64,000 nt of DNA from Halorubrum sp. GN11_10-6_MGM (GCF_005435165.1 NZ_SGUC01000001.1:1-64000); one strand, 5' to 3'. Counted from the stretch's first letter, positions 8,642 through 17,912 are shown. Numbers and translations: made by a program. The notes: generated by a model not told the origin, from the letters alone.

Positions 8642-10294
8642 ATGCCAGGCGGACACGCGCAGACCCTGCGACCGTTCATGTGGCGCGCCGAACGACTGTA
8701 CCCGGACACGGAGATCGTCTCCCGGACCCACGAGGGGCGCACGCGGCACACGTACGCCGAGTACGCCGACAGGACCGCACAGCTCGCGAACGCCTTGGAC
8801 GACTACGGGATCGAGCGCGGCGACCGGGTCGCGACGTTCTGCTGGAACCACACCCGGCACTTCGAGACGTACTTCGGCGTCCCGAACACCGGCGCGCAGC
8901 TCCACACGATCAACCCCCTGCTGCCCGACGAACACATCCGATACATCGTCGACGACTCCGACGACGAGATCCTCTTCGTCGACCCCTCGCTCGCCGAGAA
9001 GATCGCGGGCGCCGCGGAGGGCGCCGCCGAGTTCGAGGACGTCGACTTCGTCGCGATGGGCTCGGAGGGGATCGACGCGCTCGACGCGCCCGCCTACGAG
9101 GAGTTCATCGCGGACCACTCGACGGAGTACGACTGGCCGGACCTCGACGGCGACCAGCCGGCCGGCCTCTGTTACACCTCCGGCACGACGGGGAAGCCGA
9201 AGGGCGTCGAGTACACGCAGTCGATGCTGTGGAGCCACACGATGGCCTCCCAGACGCCGCAGGGGATCCCGATGGAGGACTCCGACGTCGTCATGCCCGT
9301 CGTCCCCATGTTTCACGTCAACGCGTGGGGGATGCCGTTCACCGCGGCCGCCGCGGGCGCGAAACACGTCTACCCCGGCCCCGCGCCCGATCCGGCCGAC
9401 CTCGCGGCGCTGATCGAAGAGGAGGGGGTGACGATCTCCGCGGGCGTCCCGACGGTGTGGCTCGGGCTGCGCGAGTACGTCGAGGCGGGGAACGACGTCG
9501 ACCTCTCGACGCTCGACACGGTGATCGTCGGGGGCGCGGCCGCGCCCCGGGCGCTGATCGAGTGGTACGACGAGCGCGGCGTCGAGGTGCTTCACGCGTG
9601 GGGGATGACCGAACTCTCGCCGATCGGCACCGTCTCGCACCTCACGGACGACCTGCGCGACGCGGACTACGAGACGCAGGTGACCAAGCGCTCGAAGCAG
9701 GGGCTCGTCGTCCCCGGACTGGAGTTCGAGGTGATAGACGAGGACGGCGAAGAGGTGCCGTGGAACGGCGAGGACTTCGGCGAGCTCCGGATTCGGGGGC
9801 CGTGGGTCACGAAGGAGTACTTCGCGCGCCCGGAGGCCAGCGAGGAGGAGTTCGTCGACGGCTGGCTGAAGACCGGCGACGTAGTGACCGTCGACGAGGA
9901 CGGGTACATGCAGCTCGTCGACCGGACGAAGGACGTGATCAAGTCCGGCGGGGAGTGGATATCCAGCGTCGAGTTAGAGAACGCGATCATGGCCTACGAC
10001 GGCGTCAGCGAGGCGGCCGTCGTCGGCGTCCCCCACGAGCGCTGGCAGGAGCGCCCCGTCGCGTTCGTCGTCGTGGCCGAGGACGTCGACCGCGACGAAC
10101 TCGTCGAGCGGATCGAGTCCGGGCTCCGCGAGGAGTACCCCAAGTGGTGGGTGCCGGACGCGGTGGAGTTCATCGACGAGGTCCCGAAGACCGCGACCGG
10201 GAAGTTCTCGAAGAAGGATCTCCGGGAGCAGTACGGCGACCAGTCGCTCGTCGAGGGCGCGGTGCCGGAAGACGACGCGCCAGACGGCGAGTAA
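8642..10294 (+). CDS. Acyl-CoA synthetase (AMP-forming)
   Basis: 550 residues of the ANL adenylating family. The P-loop-like motif CYTSGTTGKPKGVEYT lies near residue 177-192. The A5 region is WGMTELSPIG near 320, and A8/A10 lie in GDVVTVDEDGYMQLVDRTKDVIKSGGEW and the terminal KTATGKFSKKDLRE, which holds the catalytic lysine. It activates a medium- or long-chain carboxylic acid to its CoA thioester; the acid is not predictable. A TATA-like GTTTATC (about 8583-8590) is about 55 bases upstream, so this mRNA would carry a short leader. It stands alone between metX and a convergent small gene. Confidence 0.88.
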   Translation: MPGGHAQTLRPFMWRAERLYPDTEIVSRTHEGRTRHTYAEYADRTAQLANALDDYGIERGDRVATFCWNHTRHFETYFGVPNTGAQLHTINPLLPDEHIRYIVDDSDDEILFVDPSLAEKIAGAAEGAAEFEDVDFVAMGSEGIDALDAPAYEEFIADHSTEYDWPDLDGDQPAGLCYTSGTTGKPKGVEYTQSMLWSHTMASQTPQGIPMEDSDVVMPVVPMFHVNAWGMPFTAAAAGAKHVYPGPAPDPADLAALIEEEGVTISAGVPTVWLGLREYVEAGNDVDLSTLDTVIVGGAAAPRALIEWYDERGVEVLHAWGMTELSPIGTVSHLTDDLRDADYETQVTKRSKQGLVVPGLEFEVIDEDGEEVPWNGEDFGELRIRGPWVTKEYFARPEASEEEFVDGWLKTGDVVTVDEDGYMQLVDRTKDVIKSGGEWISSVELENAIMAYDGVSEAAVVGVPHERWQERPVAFVVVAEDVDRDELVERIESGLREEYPKWWVPDAVEFIDEVPKTATGKFSKKDLREQYGDQSLVEGAVPEDDAPDGE

Positions 10295-10341
10295 CGGCGG
10301 CGTAACCGCGGCTCGGCGAACTCAGTCGTCGCGGGCGCGTT

Positions 10342-10782
10342 TCAGTCGTCGCGGTCGCCGATCACCCACTTGTGCGAGTAGCTCTCCCCGCACGTACAGT
10401 GGGCGTACGCGTGGACCACGTCGCCCTCGGCGTAGAGGCCGCCGACCTCCTCGTTTTGCGCCTCCGCGAACGCGAAGACGAACTGGACCTCGTGGTCGTC
10501 GTCGGGCTCCTCATCGGCGAAGGGACACGCCCCGTCGTCGAGCGTGCGCGCGATCTCGCCCTCGGCGCCCATCGCCGTCTTCGCGAACTCCATCGCGCCC
10601 ATCCCCGTGCCGGCCTGGAACGCGGAGCGACCGGTCTCGCCGTCGAGGATCAGGCGAACGCCGCCGTCGGTCTCGGTACCGACCTCCCGCAGCCGGGAGT
10701 CGTCGTCGAGGTACGCGTCGCTCAGGTAGAAGACCACGTCGTCGAGCCGCTCGCCCGCGAGGAACTCGTCGAGGTTGCTCAT
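10342..10782 (-). CDS. Conserved haloarchaeal protein of unknown function (DUF5807-like)
   Basis: 146 residues, very acidic. From memory it resembles the haloarchaeal DUF5807 family. Near the C-terminus HAYAHCTCGESYSHKW offers a CxC plus His cluster that may bind metal. The ATG at 10782 is chosen because the conserved opening MSNLDEFLAGERLDD begins there; the longer in-frame extension is GC-rich shadow. The gene converges with the acyl-CoA synthetase. No function can be assigned. Confidence 0.75.
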   Translation of the reverse strand: MSNLDEFLAGERLDDVVFYLSDAYLDDDSRLREVGTETDGGVRLILDGETGRSAFQAGTGMGAMEFAKTAMGAEGEIARTLDDGACPFADEEPDDDHEVQFVFAFAEAQNEEVGGLYAEGDVVHAYAHCTCGESYSHKWVIGDRDD

Positions 10783-10912
10783 GCCGGCCGGAGGCGCGTG
10801 AGCGGTAAAAGGCGTGCGTGTCGACCCGAGCGGAACGGCGCCTCTCGCGACCGACCGGCGGCGAGGAAGTCGGCCCGAACCGATGATAAACTGTGTAGAA
10901 TCGGGGTAACTG

Positions 10913-10919
10913 TTAATAC
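10913..10919 (+). promoter_or_regulatory. TATA-like box for the 34-residue small ORF
   Basis: TTAATAC lies 24-30 bases before the ATG at 10943, the spacing of a leaderless haloarchaeal promoter. It supports the small ORF as a transcribed gene. Confidence 0.4.
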
Positions 10920-10942
10920 GCATCACGGAGATCCGTCGCGTG

Positions 10943-11047
10943 ATGAGTGCGCAGACCCGATCCGGCGACCGGCTCGCAGAGTGGGCGCAGCTGGTCGACG
11001 AGGACGTGCCGGAGGAGCTCCGGGAGGAGCGCTCCGCCGACGGATAA
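10943..11047 (+). CDS. Small acidic helical protein, 34 residues
   Basis: The predicted protein MSAQTRSGDRLAEWAQLV followed by DEDVPEELREERSADG is amphipathic and acidic, with halophile-like composition and third-position G/C throughout. A TATA-like box stands at leaderless distance and the stop is 52 bases before the Hef gene. No homologue is recognised. It may be a small regulatory protein or an upstream ORF on a hef transcript. Confidence 0.45.
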   Translation: MSAQTRSGDRLAEWAQLVDEDVPEELREERSADG

Positions 11048-11099
11048 CTTTCACCCCGCTTCGCGAAGGCTTTAGGCCGAAGGCGGCGAAGCACCGGCG

Positions 11100-13577
11100 A
11101 TGGCGACCGAGGCCGCCGGAATCGACCGACCGCTGCTCGTCGACGACTTCCTCCAGCGCCGCCGCTACCAGCTCCAACTGGCGGACGCCGCCGCCGACGA
11201 ACACACGCTGGTCTGTCTCCCGACCGGGCTCGGCAAGACGACGGTGAGCCTGCTCGTCACCGCCGAGCGCCTCCACGAGGCGGGCGGGAAGGCGCTCTTC
11301 TTGGCCCCCACCAAGCCGCTCGTCCAGCAGCACGCCGACTTCTACCGCGAGGCGCTCTCGATCCCGGACGACGAGATCGTCGTGTTCACCGGCGACGTGA
11401 AGCCGGACGACCGGGCCGCACTGTGGGACGACGCGCGGATCGTGATCGCGACCCCGCAAGTCGTCGAGAACGACCTCGTCGGCAACCGGATCTCGCTTCG
11501 CGACGTGACTCACCTCACCTTCGACGAGTGTCACCGCGCGACCGGCGACTACGCGTACGTCTACATCGCCGAGCGCTACCACGCCGACGCGGCCGACCCG
11601 CTCGTGACGGGGATGTCCGCCTCGCCCGGCGGCGACACCGAGGAGATCGAGACGGTCTGCGAGAACCTCGGGCTCGTCAACGTCGAGGTGATGACCGAAG
11701 ACGACGCCGACGTCGACGAGTACACCCACGACACCGACGTCCAGTGGGAGCAGGTGACGCTCCCGGACGAGGTCCTCGCGATCCGCGACGCGCTCAACGA
11801 GGTGATCACGGACCGGCTGGAGAAGCTGAAGCAGCTCGGGGTGACGAACACGACGAACCCCGACCTCTCGCAGAAGGACCTCAACAAGATGCGGGGGCAG
11901 CTGAAACAGATGATGGACAACGACCAGTCGGAGGGGTACAAGGGGATGAGCACCCACGCCGAGGTGATGAAGCTCCGGCGCGCGACCGAGCTGGTCGAGA
12001 CGCAGTCGGTCGAGTCCGTCCGGCGCTACTTCGAGCGCCAGCGCGAGGCCGCGCGCTCCTCGGGCGCCTCGAAGGCGAGCCAGCGCATGGTCGCGGACCC
12101 CAAAGTGAGAGAAGCCATGCGGAAGGCGGAGTCGTTCGACGGGCTCCACCCCAAGTTCTCGAAGGCGCGAATCCTGCTCGCCGAGACGCTCGGGATCAAC
12201 GAGGGAGAGCGCGCCATCCTCTTCACCGAGTCGCGCGACACCGCCGAGGCGCTCGTGGAGTTCCTCTCCGCGAGCTTCGACGTGCGGAAATTCGTCGGGC
12301 AGGGCGACAAGGACGGCTCGGACGGGATGAGCCAGAAACAGCAGCAGGAGACGCTCGACGAGTTCAAGGCGGGCGAGTTCGAGGTGCTCGTCTCCACGAG
12401 CGTCGCCGAGGAGGGGCTCGACGTCCCCGAGGTCGACCTCGTCTGCTTCTACGAGCCGGTCCCGACCGCGATCCGCTCGATCCAGCGGAAGGGTCGAACC
12501 GGTCGGCAGGCGGAGGGGAAGGTGGTCGTCCTGATGGCCGAGGACACCCGCGACGAGGCGTTCTTCTGGATCTCCCGTCGGCGCGAGAAGAAGATGGCCA
12601 GTCAGCTCACGGAGCTGAAGCAGGCCACCGACGACATCGAGGACACCGTCGGCGACGACGGGCAGGCCGGGCTCGACGCGTTCTCCGGCGGGGACGCGGC
12701 GACGGACGATGACGCGCCGGACGACGACGCGACGGCGGATGCCGTCGAGGCCGAGGAGGGCGACGAGGGGAGCAAAGGCGACGCCGACGCCGGCCTCACC
12801 GACTTCGCCGCGGAGGCGCGAGGCGGTGACGAAGCGGGCGGTGAGGACGACGCCGGCGACACGGAGGTGGGCGACGATACCGCCGACGCGGACGACGACG
12901 GCGTCGTCGCGACCGCCGGGGTCGACGAGGGGGTCGAAATCGTCGTCGACCAGCGCGAGCTCGACTCCTCCATCGCGAAGGACCTCTCGACGCGCGACGG
13001 GCTCGTCACCCGGCTGGAGACGCTCGCGGTCGGCGACTACGTCCTCTCGGACCGGGTCGCCGTCGAGCGGAAGTCGGCGGCCGACTTCGTGGACTCGATG
13101 CTCGACTCCGACCGGTCGATGTTCGAGCAGGTCGGCGAGCTCTCGCGGGCGTACGCGCGCCCCGTGATGATCGTCGAGGGGACGAACCTCTACGGGCAGC
13201 GCGACATCGACCCCAACGCGATCCGCGGCGCGCTCGCGTCGCTCGCGGTCGACTTCGACGTGAGCGTGCTCCGCACCGAGAGCGAGGAGGACACCACCGA
13301 ACTGCTCGCGACGATCGCGAAGCGGGAGCAGGAGACGCGCGACCGCGAGGTGAGCGTCCACGGCGAGAAGACGACGAAGACCCGCGCCGAACAGCAGGAG
13401 TACGTCGTCTCCTCGATCGCCGACATCGGTCCCGTCACGGCGCGCACGCTGCTCGAACACTTCGGCACGGTCGAGGCCGTGATGACGGCGCCGGAGGACG
13501 ACTTACTGGAGGTCGAGGGCGTCGGTCCGGTGACCGCCGAGCGCATCCGCGAGGTCGTCGGGAGCGAGTACGAGTAG
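11100..13577 (+). CDS. hef: Hef helicase/nuclease (FANCM-XPF family)
   Basis: 825 residues. The N-terminal superfamily 2 helicase has LPTGLGKT (40-47), FDECH (141-145), and late motifs VSTSVAEEGLD and QRKGRTGRQ. After an acidic linker (roughly 535-605) comes an ERCC4-type nuclease with VDQRELD, GDYVLSDRVAVERKSAADFV (the GDXnERKX3D signature) and a C-terminal tandem helix-hairpin-helix, DIGPVTARTLLEHFG and VEGVGPVTAERI. In archaea Hef processes stalled forks, and in Haloferax it becomes essential when the Hjc resolvase is lost. All helicase and nuclease motifs look intact. A TATA-like CTTTAGG (about 11069-11075) suggests its own leaderless promoter. Confidence 0.95.
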   Translation: MATEAAGIDRPLLVDDFLQRRRYQLQLADAAADEHTLVCLPTGLGKTTVSLLVTAERLHEAGGKALFLAPTKPLVQQHADFYREALSIPDDEIVVFTGDVKPDDRAALWDDARIVIATPQVVENDLVGNRISLRDVTHLTFDECHRATGDYAYVYIAERYHADAADPLVTGMSASPGGDTEEIETVCENLGLVNVEVMTEDDADVDEYTHDTDVQWEQVTLPDEVLAIRDALNEVITDRLEKLKQLGVTNTTNPDLSQKDLNKMRGQLKQMMDNDQSEGYKGMSTHAEVMKLRRATELVETQSVESVRRYFERQREAARSSGASKASQRMVADPKVREAMRKAESFDGLHPKFSKARILLAETLGINEGERAILFTESRDTAEALVEFLSASFDVRKFVGQGDKDGSDGMSQKQQQETLDEFKAGEFEVLVSTSVAEEGLDVPEVDLVCFYEPVPTAIRSIQRKGRTGRQAEGKVVVLMAEDTRDEAFFWISRRREKKMASQLTELKQATDDIEDTVGDDGQAGLDAFSGGDAATDDDAPDDDATADAVEAEEGDEGSKGDADAGLTDFAAEARGGDEAGGEDDAGDTEVGDDTADADDDGVVATAGVDEGVEIVVDQRELDSSIAKDLSTRDGLVTRLETLAVGDYVLSDRVAVERKSAADFVDSMLDSDRSMFEQVGELSRAYARPVMIVEGTNLYGQRDIDPNAIRGALASLAVDFDVSVLRTESEEDTTELLATIAKREQETRDREVSVHGEKTTKTRAEQQEYVVSSIADIGPVTARTLLEHFGTVEAVMTAPEDDLLEVEGVGPVTAERIREVVGSEYE

Positions 13578-13608
13578 CCGGGATCAGCGGCCGGTGGTTG
13601 CGTCGCGC

Positions 13609-14733
13609 TCAGTCGAACCCGCTCACCAGCGTCACGACCCATTGCCCGAGGTCGTACTCCGCGCGGACCTCCACGCGCGTCACCCACTTCACCCACTGGA
13701 ACCCCCGCCTGTCGGGCGCGACGAGCCGGGCGGGCGCGCCGTGGCCGTGGGTCAGGCGCTCGCCGCCGACGTGGGTGGCGAGCAGTGCGTCCTCCGCCTC
13801 CTCGATCGGGAGGCTCCACCGGTACCCCGTCACGGAGGTGAACCGGACGTAGGCGGGCTCGCGGTCGACGGCGGTTCCGTCGTCGGCCTCGCTCGCGGCC
13901 TCGACTCCGCCGGCCGCGTCGAGCAGGTCGCCGACGCGGATTCCGCCCCACTCTTGGACCGTGTACCACCCGCTGGTACAGTCGAGGAGGGCCTCGGTCT
14001 CGTGGCCCGCCGCGAGCTCGTCGGCCGTCAGCTCGACTGAGTCGGCGACGAGCCCGTCGACCGTCAGCCGGTACTCGTCGCGGTCGATCGGGTCGGGGTC
14101 GTCCGCGACCCACGAGGTGATCGGGAAGGCGCCATTGCCCGCGCCCTCGCGGGGCTGTGACCCGGTGAACCGGCGGTCCGCGCCCGCGGTGTCGAGCGCG
14201 TCGTTGACCCCCTGCTGGAGCCGGTACGTCGCGCCGCCGGCCGCGAGCAACGCGAAGTAGCGGACCGCGGTCCGCCGGCGCTCGAAGTCGACGCGGCGGG
14301 GGAGCCGGAACCGAGTGGCGGCGTGTGCGGCCACGAGCGGGACTAAGACGAGCCCGAAGCCGACGTGGACGGACAGCAGCGTCCAGTACGAGAGCCGCAC
14401 GTCGAGCCCGAACACCCACGCGGCGCCGGTCCCGATCGCGCCGACCGCGGCGACGAGCGTCAGGACGGAGAGGGCGGTCGACCGCCGCCAGAGGTTCGGG
14501 TCGGTGAGCCGGCGGCGGACGCGCGCGAGCTTCCACGCGAGCAGCGCGACGATCCCGACGCCGAGCGCGCGGTGGAGCCAGAACAGGGGCCATCCCGCCG
14601 GAACGCCGACGGTGAACGAGACCAGCCCGGTGACCGCCTCGGCGACGACGAAGAGGAGGAGCGACCAGTCGACCGCGCGCGGCGGCGGCTCTAGCCGGTC
14701 GAGCGCGGTCCGGAGTCGGTCCCTCGCGGCCAT
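13609..14733 (-). CDS. Membrane molybdopterin oxidoreductase with N-terminal cytochrome-b-like domain
   Basis: 374 residues. About four to five transmembrane helices fill residues 20-185, with histidines in LFWLHRALG, LLSVHVGFG and VAAHAATRF placed like haem ligands of cytochrome b561-type domains. A molybdopterin-binding domain follows (about 200-374), with the likely Mo-ligand Cys in LLDCTSGWYTVQEWGG. This resembles an MsrP/MsrQ or sulfite-oxidase pair joined in one chain, with electrons passing between the membrane and the Mo site. The substrate is unknown. The gene is convergent with hef. Compare the other Mo protein at 2752, whose membrane part lacks this histidine pattern. Confidence 0.8.
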   Translation of the reverse strand: MAARDRLRTALDRLEPPPRAVDWSLLLFVVAEAVTGLVSFTVGVPAGWPLFWLHRALGVGIVALLAWKLARVRRRLTDPNLWRRSTALSVLTLVAAVGAIGTGAAWVFGLDVRLSYWTLLSVHVGFGLVLVPLVAAHAATRFRLPRRVDFERRRTAVRYFALLAAGGATYRLQQGVNDALDTAGADRRFTGSQPREGAGNGAFPITSWVADDPDPIDRDEYRLTVDGLVADSVELTADELAAGHETEALLDCTSGWYTVQEWGGIRVGDLLDAAGGVEAASEADDGTAVDREPAYVRFTSVTGYRWSLPIEEAEDALLATHVGGERLTHGHGAPARLVAPDRRGFQWVKWVTRVEVRAEYDLGQWVVTLVSGFD

Positions 14734-14817
14734 CTACGCGTGGTACGTGCTAGCGAGACAAAACGGTGCGGTCGAGGCGGCGGTCGTTCGCGAACTCCGG
14801 CTCGGGGCCGGAACGGC

Positions 14818-15645
14818 TCACAGCTCGTACACCTCGCCGTCGACCGCGAGCGGCTCCTCGAACGCCTCGTCGGCGGGGTAGAAGTGCGCGAGGTGGACGA
14901 GCCGCGTGCGGTCGGCGTCGAGGTCGTCGGCGAGCGCGAGCGCGCCCTCCCGGGTCATGTGCTTCGTGCCGAAGGTCCGCGGGACCCCGTCGGGGCCCTC
15001 GTGGCGCCCGCCGATCGGGTGGTGCTCACAGAGCGACGCGGGGACGATGGCGTCGGCGAGCAGCAGGTCGGGGTCGGCGAGCGCCTCGCGGGAGCGCTCC
15101 GGGACGTCGTAGCTGGTGTCCCCGGTGAGCGAGAGCGTCGCGCCCGTCTCGGGGTCCTCGATGACGACGCCGTAACACAGGAGTGGCGGGTGGTCGACGG
15201 GGACGAACCGCACCTCGAACCCGCAGGTCTCGAAGGGCTCGAAGGGGTCGCGGGCGTGGACGCCGATCCGGTCTTCGAGGTAGTCGTACTTGCGCCGGAT
15301 CGTCTCCGCGACGCTCTCGTCGGTCGCGGGGTCGGTCTCGTTCGGGGCGTGGACCGGGAGCCCGTCGACGAGCCGGTAGGCGTTCCCCAGCCCGTCGAGG
15401 TGGTCGAAGTGGATGTGCGTCACGAGCCCGGCGTCCGGGAGCGGGACGTCGGCCGCGAGGAACTGCTGTCTGAAGTCGGGACTGAAGTCGACGAGGAGCG
15501 ATTCGCCGGTGCGCTCGTTGGCGACGTGGACGGAGAAGCGCGACCGCGACACCCCGCGCTCGCGGGCCGTAACGCAGGTGTCGCAGTCGCAGCCGACGGT
15601 CGGCGTCCCCGTCGTATCGCCCGTCCCGAGGAGGGTGACCCGCAT
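14818..15645 (-). CDS. MBL-fold metal-dependent hydrolase (PhnP-like)
   Basis: 275 residues. It opens with MRVTLLGTGDTTGTPTVG and the paired cysteines CDCDTC, as in PhnP-type phosphodiesterases and RNase Z relatives. The metallo-beta-lactamase motif is THIHFDHLDG. Later histidines are in VDHPP, SLTGDTSYD, CEHHPIGG and LVHLAHF. The start at 15645 is set by the conserved opening and a box at about 15670-15676. A cyclic phosphodiesterase role is likely, but the substrate is not given by the sequence. Confidence 0.82.
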   Translation of the reverse strand: MRVTLLGTGDTTGTPTVGCDCDTCVTARERGVSRSRFSVHVANERTGESLLVDFSPDFRQQFLAADVPLPDAGLVTHIHFDHLDGLGNAYRLVDGLPVHAPNETDPATDESVAETIRRKYDYLEDRIGVHARDPFEPFETCGFEVRFVPVDHPPLLCYGVVIEDPETGATLSLTGDTSYDVPERSREALADPDLLLADAIVPASLCEHHPIGGRHEGPDGVPRTFGTKHMTREGALALADDLDADRTRLVHLAHFYPADEAFEEPLAVDGEVYEL

Positions 15646-15758
15646 GGATCGCGGTGCGGGGGCCACGGCCTTAGCGTCCGCGGTCGGGATCGGCGGAGAT
15701 CGGGGATGACCGCGACCGCGACCCCGACGTATAACCCCGAGCCGGACGGAGCGAAACC

Positions 15759-16799
15759 ATGCACACCAGTCGCAGCCTCACCCTCGCGCGGCTCCCCTCG
15801 GGCGTGCCGATCCGGACGACCGTCCACGCGTACGGCGACGGCGAGCTCGTCGACGGCGACGACGGCCCCGAGCTCGACGCGCCCGGAGATTCGCCGGTGG
15901 TGTACGCGCAGGCGGCACAGCACGGCCGAGAGGTGAACGGTGCGGCGGTCCTCCGGCGTCTTCACGACCGTCTGGTCGGCGGCGACGGAGGGGGAAGCGC
16001 CGACAGTCCGACGGCCGCCGACCTCGACGGGACGCTCGTGACGGTGCCCGTCGCCGACCCGCTCACCTTCGACCACGTCTCGTACACGACGCCGGAGTCG
16101 CTCGACTCGCGGCAGCCGAACATGAACCGGTGCTGGCCCGGGGACCCCGAGGGCTCGCTCCACGAGCGGATGGCGGCTCGACTCTGGGGGTTCGCGGGCG
16201 CGGCGGACGCGATCGTCGACCTCCACACCGGGTCGCCGGCGATGGCGACCCACACGGTGTACATGCGCGGCGACGGCGCCTGTCGCGAACTCGCGGCGGC
16301 GTTCGGCACCGACCTCCTGCTCGCGGAGGCCGCGGGTGACGACGCCGACACCGAGTGGGACGAGCGCGGGTTCGCCGGGAAGCTCCGGGTCGCGGCTACC
16401 CGCGAGGGGATCCCGACGATCACGCCCGAGCTCGCTCACAGCAAGGAGATCGTTCCGGGAGCCGTCGAGACCGGCGTCTCGGGGATGCTCGGCGCCATCC
16501 GGCACGAGGGGCTCCTTTCCGGCGAGCCCGAGCCGTGGGACGGCGTCGTCGCGCGCAACCACCTCGGCCGAGTGATCGCCGACGATTCCGGGCTGTTCGT
16601 TCCGGAACCCGACCTCGCCGTCGGCGATCGGGTGACCGAGGGCGAGCGCGTCGGCGAGGTGTTCGACCCGACGACGTTCGAGACGCTTCAGGTCGCGCGC
16701 GTCGACCGCGACGGGATCGCGTACTCGGTCGCGCGGGAGGCGACCGTCACCGCGGGCGCGACGCTCGTCGGCGTCGCGGAGCGGATCGACGGGGAGTGA
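15759..16799 (+). CDS. Succinylglutamate desuccinylase/aspartoacylase family protein
   Basis: 346 residues. This is a zinc carboxypeptidase-fold amide hydrolase of the AspA/AstE group. Zinc ligands are likely His and Glu in AAQHGREVNG near residue 55 and His in IVDLHTGSP near 155; the general-base Glu is likely in TPELAHS. The C-terminal part (about 270-346) looks like a barrel-sandwich domain with LAVGDRVTEGERVGEV. The actual N-acyl substrate is unknown. A second, shorter AspA-like protein lies at 53368. Confidence 0.8.
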   Translation: MHTSRSLTLARLPSGVPIRTTVHAYGDGELVDGDDGPELDAPGDSPVVYAQAAQHGREVNGAAVLRRLHDRLVGGDGGGSADSPTAADLDGTLVTVPVADPLTFDHVSYTTPESLDSRQPNMNRCWPGDPEGSLHERMAARLWGFAGAADAIVDLHTGSPAMATHTVYMRGDGACRELAAAFGTDLLLAEAAGDDADTEWDERGFAGKLRVAATREGIPTITPELAHSKEIVPGAVETGVSGMLGAIRHEGLLSGEPEPWDGVVARNHLGRVIADDSGLFVPEPDLAVGDRVTEGERVGEVFDPTTFETLQVARVDRDGIAYSVAREATVTAGATLVGVAERIDGE

Positions 16800-16828
16800 G
16801 CACGAGAAAACCGGTCGACAGTCCGCAC

Positions 16829-17314
16829 TTACGGCCGGCGGACGCGGATCCGTCCGTCGGCCGCGACCGTGACGAACAGCCGCCTCCGGACCTCCCGGCC
16901 GTGGACCGCGTCGCCCGCGCGGTCGCCAATCGCTTTCATCAGGTCGGGCGCGGTCTGGTTCACCTTCACGCCGGCCTCGTCGCAGGCGTCGTAGACGCGT
17001 TTTGGAGCGTCGTAGAGGTCGGTCCCCGCCTCGATCTCGACGCGGACGGGCGCCGAAAGCGCCTCCTCGAACGCGACCGTCTCGCGGGCGCGCTCGACGT
17101 TGTCGCGGGCGCTCGCCTCGACGCTGGAGACGTTCGCGCGCGAGGTGCCGAGCCGGTCGGCGATGTCCGACTGCCGGAGCCCGCGCTCGCGGAGCGCCAA
17201 CACCTCCGCCTGCCGGCGGGTGAGCACGCTCTCGTCGGCGTCGAAGCCGGAGCGCTCCAGAATCGAGTCGGCGTCGACGTCCGCCGGGTCCGGTCGTCCG
17301 TCGTCTGCGGCCAT
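16829..17314 (-). CDS. Tfx-family DNA-binding transcriptional regulator
   Basis: 161 residues. The N-terminal helix-turn-helix reads LTRRQAEVLALRERGLRQSD followed by IADRLGTSRANVSSVEASAR, a sigma-70 region 4-like motif typical of Tfx. The founding Tfx of Methanothermobacter binds the promoter of the molybdenum formylmethanofuran dehydrogenase operon. The rest (about 95-161) is the Tfx C-terminal domain. The start at 17314 is used because the longer frame upstream is shadow. It lies a few kilobases from a molybdenum enzyme, but control of that gene is only a hypothesis. Confidence 0.85.
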   Translation of the reverse strand: MAADDGRPDPADVDADSILERSGFDADESVLTRRQAEVLALRERGLRQSDIADRLGTSRANVSSVEASARDNVERARETVAFEEALSAPVRVEIEAGTDLYDAPKRVYDACDEAGVKVNQTAPDLMKAIGDRAGDAVHGREVRRRLFVTVAADGRIRVRRP

Positions 17315-17447
17315 GTGATCACCGACGGGCCGGCCGGTCAAAAAACGGCGGTTTCGCGAGGGGGTCGCGGACGTGAATATCGGCGGCCCACGCGACCGAT
17401 CGACGGCGTCCGGACTGTCCGTGGGGTGGGGCTCCCCCGGGACGCCG

Positions 17448-17912
17448 TCACTTGCCCCAGAAGTTCTCGCGGCTGCCGAGCCGCTCGCGGTCCGTGCGGT
17501 CCGGGCGACTGCGTTCGTCGTCTTCGTCGTCGTCGCCCGCGGCGGTCGTCTCTCCCTCCGCATCCTCCTCCGGGTCGTCGGGGAGGCGCTCGATCACTTC
17601 CTGTGCCGTCGCGTGGCTGGACTTCACGCGGTGGATCTTCACCTCGGCGCGCGCCGGCGGGAGGAGCCCGTCGACGAGGACGATGAAGCCGTCGTCGGTT
17701 CGGCCGACGCCGGCGCCGCTCTCGTGGATGTCGTCGACCTCGACGACGACCGCCTCGCCGGGCTGGACCGGCTGCTGTTTCAGCTCGTAGATCGGCATGT
17801 CGTAGTGGTTACACCACTCCGCGCCGCCTTTGTTGCCGTAGTGTTGACACCCCATCCCCTGGATCCGTTCGTCGAAGCTGGGGCAGTCGTCGGCGAGTGG
17901 ACAGTCCGCCAT
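17448..17912 (-). CDS. TRAM-domain RNA-binding protein with N-terminal cysteines
   Basis: 154 residues. Four cysteines in the first 34 residues (4, 10, 22, 34) could bind zinc. A TRAM domain follows (about 47-108) with GEAVVVEVDDIHESGAGVGR and FIVLVDGLLPPARAEVKIHRV. TRAM domains bind RNA; in archaea single TRAM proteins have been proposed as RNA chaperones in the manner of bacterial cold-shock proteins. The C-terminal 45 residues are acidic and disordered. Another TRAM protein, with a membrane anchor, is at 62543. Confidence 0.82.
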   Translation of the reverse strand: MADCPLADDCPSFDERIQGMGCQHYGNKGGAEWCNHYDMPIYELKQQPVQPGEAVVVEVDDIHESGAGVGRTDDGFIVLVDGLLPPARAEVKIHRVKSSHATAQEVIERLPDDPEEDAEGETTAAGDDDEDDERSRPDRTDRERLGSRENFWGK

